DNA of 64,000 nucleotides, taken from the NCBI RefSeq assembly GCF_014770435.1, contig NZ_CP061739.1, positions 62,001 to 126,000 on the forward strand, in the 5' to 3' direction. Source of the stretch: Psychrobacter sp. 28M-43 (lineage in GTDB: Bacteria > Pseudomonadota > Gammaproteobacteria > Pseudomonadales > Moraxellaceae). A program made the translations under genes and the position numbers. How positions within the stretch are numbered: position 1 is the stretch's first letter; each line of letters starts with the position of its first letter. The notes under the pieces were generated by a model. The model saw only the letters and a program-made list of their open reading frames with translations, had not been told where the DNA came from and did no database searches. Of this stretch, positions 60,176-64,000 are shown one piece after another.

Positions 60176-61456
60176 TTACTTGCGATCTTCAACTTTTACA
60201 AAATCACGGCGCGTTTCACCAGTGTATAACTGACGTGGACGACCGATTTTGAACGGTGCACTGTGCATTTCTAACCAATGGCTGATCCAACCTGAAGTAC
60301 GAGCCAATGCAAAGATTACGGTAAACATTGACGTTGGGATACCGATAGCTTTCAAAATGATACCAGAGTAGAAATCAACGTTTGGATATAGGTTACGCTC
60401 GATGAAGAACGGGTCTTCTAACGCAATTTTCTCTAGTGCCATTGCCAATTCAAGCTTAGGATCGTTGATACCTAGTGCTTCTAGTACTTCATCACAAGTC
60501 TCTTTCATTACTTGAGCGCGTGGATCGAAGTTTTTGTAGACACGGTGACCAAAGCCCATTAGCTTCACTTCACGGCTTTTCACTTTTTCCATGAACTCAG
60601 GCACGTTCTCAACAGTACCGATTTCATCTAGCATCTCAAGAACAGCTTCGTTCGCGCCGCCATGTGATGGTCCCCAAAGGGCTGCGATACCAGCAGCAAT
60701 ACACGCATAAGGGTTTGCGCCAGTAGAACCAGCTAAACGTACCGTTGACGTAGAAGCGTTTTGCTCATGGTCAGCGTGCAAGGTAAAGATTTTGTCCATT
60801 GCGCGAGTGATAACGTCGTTTTTCTCATAGTCTACATCAGCAGGCGTTGCAAACATCATGTATAAGAAGTTTTCTGCATAGTTAAAGTCGTTACGCGGAT
60901 ACATGAACGGTTCGCCTTGTGAGTATTTATAACTCATCGCAGCAAGCGTAGGCATCTTAGCAATCAAACGAATAGCTGTGATTTCGCGATGTTCTTCATT
61001 GCTCACGTCTAGATCTTCATGATAGAACGCTGATAAGGCACCAACGACACCAACCATGATAGCCATTGGATGCGCGTCACGGCGGAAGCCTTCAAAAAAC
61101 TTACGCAATTGATCATGAACAGGAGTATGCTCGCGGATTTTTTCAAAAAATTCTGCTTTTTGCTCAGCAGTAGGTAGGTCACCATGTAAAAGTGCATAAG
61201 CAACTTCTAGGTATTCAGCATTGTTCGCTAGCTCGTCGATAGGGTAGCCGCGGTGTAATAACTCGCCTTTGCCACCATCAATATAAGTAATCTTTGATTC
61301 AACAGGAGCAGTTACTTTAAAACCAGGGTCATAAGACCAAAATCCTGATTCTTGTAAAGCAGCAATATCGATAACTGGGCGCCCTAAAGTACCTTTAATA
61401 ATAGGAAGTTCGTATTCTTCACCATTCACGGTTAGTTTGGCATTAGTATCAGCCAT
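60176..61456 (-). CDS. gltA: Citrate synthase GltA (type II)
   Basis: 426 residues, the large hexameric gram-negative type. Condenses acetyl-CoA and oxaloacetate. Motifs include [69 protein letters not shown] with the catalytic His, [17 protein letters not shown] and [15 protein letters not shown] with the catalytic Asp in the NVDFYSG loop. GGAGAG precedes the ATG. Divergent from the sdh operon. Confidence 0.97.
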   Translation of the reverse strand: MADTNAKLTVNGEEYELPIIKGTLGRPVIDIAALQESGFWSYDPGFKVTAPVESKITYIDGGKGELLHRGYPIDELANNAEYLEVAYALLHGDLPTAEQKAEFFEKIREHTPVHDQLRKFFEGFRRDAHPMAIMVGVVGALSAFYHEDLDVSNEEHREITAIRLIAKMPTLAAMSYKYSQGEPFMYPRNDFNYAENFLYMMFATPADVDYEKNDVITRAMDKIFTLHADHEQNASTSTVRLAGSTGANPYACIAAGIAALWGPSHGGANEAVLEMLDEIGTVENVPEFMEKVKSREVKLMGFGHRVYKNFDPRAQVMKETCDEVLEALGINDPKLELAMALEKIALEDPFFIERNLYPNVDFYSGIILKAIGIPTSMFTVIFALARTSGWISHWLEMHSAPFKIGRPRQLYTGETRRDFVKVEDRK

Positions 61457-62473
61457 AAATTGCTCTCCATTGGTTTGACTTGTTAGAATAAATTACTACA
61501 GACGCATACCCTCGCGTCATTGTCGGTTGAACGGTAAAAGTGCATTCAACTCATTTAGTACGCAGGGTATATTAGCAGCAATTCTTGATGATTTGAAAAA
61601 ACTTTTATGGACCATGTGTCCAATTGGCGCGGTGTGGCGGTAGTTATTCGCTGTAATTTTTGTATCAAAATATGTCTGTCGGGTTATTTTGCTTAAAATT
61701 CCTCTATTTTTGAGCAAGTTTATAGCAGCATTATCGAGCCAATATTTTGGGTTTCTAAACATATTTTAGAGACAAAACTCATAAATAATGACACCAAAAA
61801 CTGGCAGACTATGCCTAGTAAGCGGATTAAAGTTTGTCATAATAATCAATGTTAAAACTAGCATTATTCTTATCCATTCATTTATTGATTAAATATGTAT
61901 ATATTCTTACTGAATGGATAAATTTGTAATTATTGCTCAGGCATTTTATAATTGTAGGAATTAACTGGCACTAGCTTTGCGCGAATTAATAAATGACCAT
62001 GTTATAGTGTCGTTCAGAGCGTCTTCTATTCATGCTTATTTACGATTGTCTGGTGTTACGATAGACCAAACCGCATTCTATGGTTTGAAATTTCTTCTTA
62101 ACCAATCTTTTTTATTTGTTTAGCACAAGATTTCAAGTGCCTAATATAAGGTCTGCTCTGATATAGAAGACATAGTAACGTTGTCTTACTATTCATACGA
62201 CCTCTAAAATAGACTGGTTAGTCGATGTTACTCATGTTTATTCTCTTTGTTGTATAATAGATAGGTTGTTTGATAGGCCTGTCGATTTGACAAGCGACAT
62301 TGAACAGTCTATCAATACCTTTATATACATGATCCTTTCTTCATATTTAGCGCAAACTAAACGAAGTCAGCTAGCTCTTCCTTACTTTATTCGTCTCGTG
62401 TGTTGCTCAATGCTCAATTGGCACTATTTATGTCAGGCGTTGATAGCAGATACAGGAGTATAACCGCAAAAGG
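61457..62473. other. 1-kb gltA-sdhC divergent regulatory region
   Basis: 1,017 bp with only short, unconvincing frames. It holds an 11-bp inverted repeat (next entry) and a TATAAT at 62253-62258 that could be a -10 for sdhC, without a clear -35. An SD-like AGGAG at about 62455 lies too far from the annotated sdhC start to be assigned. Confidence 0.5.
61871..61922. promoter_or_regulatory. Long-spaced inverted repeat in the gltA-sdhC region
   Basis: TTATCCATTCA (61871-61881) and TGAATGGATAA (61912-61922) are perfect inverted copies 30 nt apart. Possible operator for a dimeric regulator or a large cruciform/hairpin. Confidence 0.5.
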
Positions 62474-62860
62474 ATGCCCGCTGTGAAAAGCAACCGACCT
62501 ATTGATCTGCCTTTAAGCCAAGTGATTAGCGTTAATCGCTCACCGATCGCGATCGCCTCTATCTTGCATCGTATCTCTGGCATTATTTTATTTTTATTGA
62601 TTCCTGTCATGTTATGGATACTACAGAACTCATTGGCATCGCCTGAGAGTTTTGCGACCGTATTTGACAATGTACTTGTGCGCTTTTTGGCATGGATATT
62701 TGTTGCCGCTATTGCATATCATTTTGTAATGGGTATCAAACATTTATTTGCTGATATGGGCATGAACGAAGAGCTAAAATCTGGCCGCACTGCCTCTATG
62801 GTCAGTTTTGTGATTGCAGCGATTTTAGTTGTCGCGTCATTTGTATGGGTGATGTTCTAA
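62474..62860 (+). CDS. sdhC: Succinate dehydrogenase cytochrome b556 subunit SdhC
   Basis: 128 residues with three membrane helices. NRPIDLPLSQVISVNRSPIAIASILHRISGIILFLLIPVMLWIL is the SdhC start with the quinone-binding SILHRISG, and the haem-ligand His is in YHFVMGIKHLFADMG. Start uncertain: the ATG at 62474 directly abuts AAAAGG, too close for a normal SD, whereas GTG at 62483 is 8 nt from AAGGA. The ATG is kept because MPAVKSNRP-type starts occur in the family. Confidence 0.93.
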   Translation: MPAVKSNRPIDLPLSQVISVNRSPIAIASILHRISGIILFLLIPVMLWILQNSLASPESFATVFDNVLVRFLAWIFVAAIAYHFVMGIKHLFADMGMNEELKSGRTASMVSFVIAAILVVASFVWVMF

Positions 62861-63267
62861 TGATAAAAAATGATTCAGGAATCAAAAGTGCTACTGGTCT
62901 GACAGGTTCAGGCTCACGTGATTGGATTGTCCAGCGTATTAGTGCTGTTGTTTTAGCCGTTTATAGTGTGGTATTGCTGGGCTTCTTTTTGACCCATGGT
63001 GATGTCACTTTTGTTGAATGGTCATCATTTATGACCAGCCTACCGATGCGTCTATTCAGCTTGGTTGCAGTACTTGCCCTAGCTGGTCATGCTTGGGTTG
63101 GGATGTGGACAGTATTTACTGACTATATTACATCTGGCAAGATGGGTGAAAGTGCGCCAAGACTACGTTTGGTATTACAGACTTTGATGATTATCGCTAT
63201 TTTAGTATTTCTATTTTGGGGCATCATGATTTTTTGGGGTAACGGTTTCGGTATCGCTGCCGTTTAA
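62860..63267 (+). CDS. sdhD: Succinate dehydrogenase membrane anchor SdhD
   Basis: 135 residues, three membrane helices. GSRDWIVQRISAVVLAVYSVVLLGFF and AGHAWVGMWTVFTDYI with the conserved His are SdhD elements. The ATG at 62860 overlaps the sdhC stop (TAATG), a coupled start with GGTGAT upstream; an ATG at 62845 is also in frame. With SdhC it binds haem b and ubiquinone. Confidence 0.94.
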   Translation: MIKNDSGIKSATGLTGSGSRDWIVQRISAVVLAVYSVVLLGFFLTHGDVTFVEWSSFMTSLPMRLFSLVAVLALAGHAWVGMWTVFTDYITSGKMGESAPRLRLVLQTLMIIAILVFLFWGIMIFWGNGFGIAAV

Positions 63268-63594
63268 CCATCTCATAAAAAGCTCTGATATCTATATAAC
63301 GACGGATGCATCCAACTGATACATTAGTTGGCAAAGTATTTTAGAGCCATCCGTTGATAGCCAAGAATAGTCATAGCATTGGACTGGCATTACTGATCAG
63401 CTAATCTGATTATAGTTGAGTAGGCTTAGTTCAGTATAACGATAGATATGCAAATTAAGTGATTAATGACTATTAAGACTCTTTATTTTATAAGCTTAGA
63501 AATGGCTAAATAGTAAGCCTTTATAGCTGTAATAGAGATATCTCAAAAGTCTTTAATTTACTTTTACGCATTAACAGGCATTAGGAAAACCGTA
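63268..63594 (+). other. Long sdhD-sdhA spacer
   Basis: 327 bp, unusually long for an sdhCDA(B) operon. It holds the palindrome GGATGCATCC (63304-63313) and a hairpin CCAACT/AGTTGG (63312-63317/63326-63331). No gene seen; it may contain a processing site or secondary promoter. Confidence 0.5.
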
Positions 63595-64000
63595 ATGGCA
63601 ACTAGACAAGACAATACCATTAGTAATATCAAGACCTTAAACTACGATGCAGTTATCGTTGGTGGCGGTGGCTCAGGTATGCGTGCTTCATTGCATTTAG
63701 CGGAAGCGGGCATGAAGGTTGCAGTCCTTACCAAAGTATTCCCAACGCGTTCGCACACGGTTGCCGCTCAGGGTGGTATCGGTGCAAGTTTGGGTAACAT
63801 GAGTAATGACAACTGGCACTTTCACTTTTATGATACCGTTAAAGGATCAGATTGGTTAGGTGACCAAGACGCTATCGAATATATGTGCCGTGAAGCGCCA
63901 AAAGTAGTCTATGAGCTTGAGCACATGGGCATGCCGTTTGACCGTAACGAAGACGGTACTATTTATCAGCGTCCGTTCGGTGGTCACACGTCTAACTATG
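63595..64000 (+). CDS. sdhA: Succinate dehydrogenase flavoprotein subunit SdhA, N-terminal part (cut by window end)
   Basis: About 135 codons to the window end. [23 protein letters not shown] is the FAD-binding Rossmann motif. [23 protein letters not shown] contains the SHT(V)AAQGG motif with the conserved FAD-linked His. Then [24 protein letters not shown] follows. AGGA stands 8 nt before the ATG. It oxidises succinate to fumarate in complex II. Confidence 0.97.
   Translation, partial: MATRQDNTISNIKTLNYDAVIVGGGGSGMRASLHLAEAGMKVAVLTKVFPTRSHTVAAQGGIGASLGNMSNDNWHFHFYDTVKGSDWLGDQDAIEYMCREAPKVVYELEHMGMPFDRNEDGTIYQRPFGGHTSNY

Noticed and set aside
61517..61762. 81-codon minus-strand frame upstream of gltA
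   Set aside because: No SD and no family features; probably random in the control region.
62266..62463. 65-codon frame just before sdhC
   Set aside because: No credible SD; sits in the sdhC leader and has no conserved look.

Overview
The window is an ordinary stretch of chromosome from a gammaproteobacterium of the Moraxellaceae, most likely Psychrobacter. The evidence is a moderately AT-rich base composition, very AT-rich spacers, a type IV pilus block pilB-pilC-pilD-coaE, the Pseudomonas-like order argH / algZ-algR-hemC-hemD-hemX, and a homologue of the ribosome hibernation factor Balon, first described in Psychrobacter urativorans. I see no insertion sequence, prophage, CRISPR array or rRNA operon. 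The genus is inferred from remembered protein families and gene order, not from a search.

Layout. 1-10 kb (mostly minus strand): ruvX (cut by the window edge), yqgE, recN, then coaE-pilD-pilC-pilB, with ppnP and rlmB on the plus strand between them. 10-24 kb (plus): tpiA, secG, tRNA-Leu(GAG), initiator tRNA-Met, rimP-nusA-infB-rbfA-truB, a PfpI/DJ-1 gene with two small acidic proteins, then rpsO and pnp. This is the conserved translation and RNA-decay block. 24-28 kb (minus): a degenerate macrodomain-like gene, a membrane-anchored coiled-coil protein, yheV and prlC. 28-41 kb (mixed): the Balon-like factor, an EEP phosphatase, a quinone-reductase-like MDR enzyme, an EcsC protein, an AlkB-like dioxygenase carrying a perfect parS-like palindrome, an alpha/beta hydrolase, an ABC exporter, an EamA transporter, a class I aldolase, and thiC under a TPP riboswitch.

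41-47 kb: a complete pstS-pstC-pstA-pstB-phoU phosphate regulon led by a PhoB box, then yggX. 47-55 kb: argH, the algZ/algR two-component pair, hemC-hemD-hemX and a thioesterase. 55-60 kb: ribB fused to a degenerate ribA domain (RibBX type), rarA, an orphan HELTH zincin-like gene and a lipoprotein. 60-64 kb: gltA divergent from sdhC-sdhD-sdhA, with sdhA cut by the window end.

The most interesting items are the Balon homologue; a 16-bp parS-like site inside the alkB-like gene; a strong plus-strand terminator embedded antisense in that same gene; two mutually exclusive perfect hairpins between algZ and algR; the RibBX variant; the two small acidic proteins beside pfpI; and a U1:U72 mismatch in the initiator tRNA. 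Several starts were moved inward from the longest open frame to an ATG with a better Shine-Dalgarno (SD) sequence.
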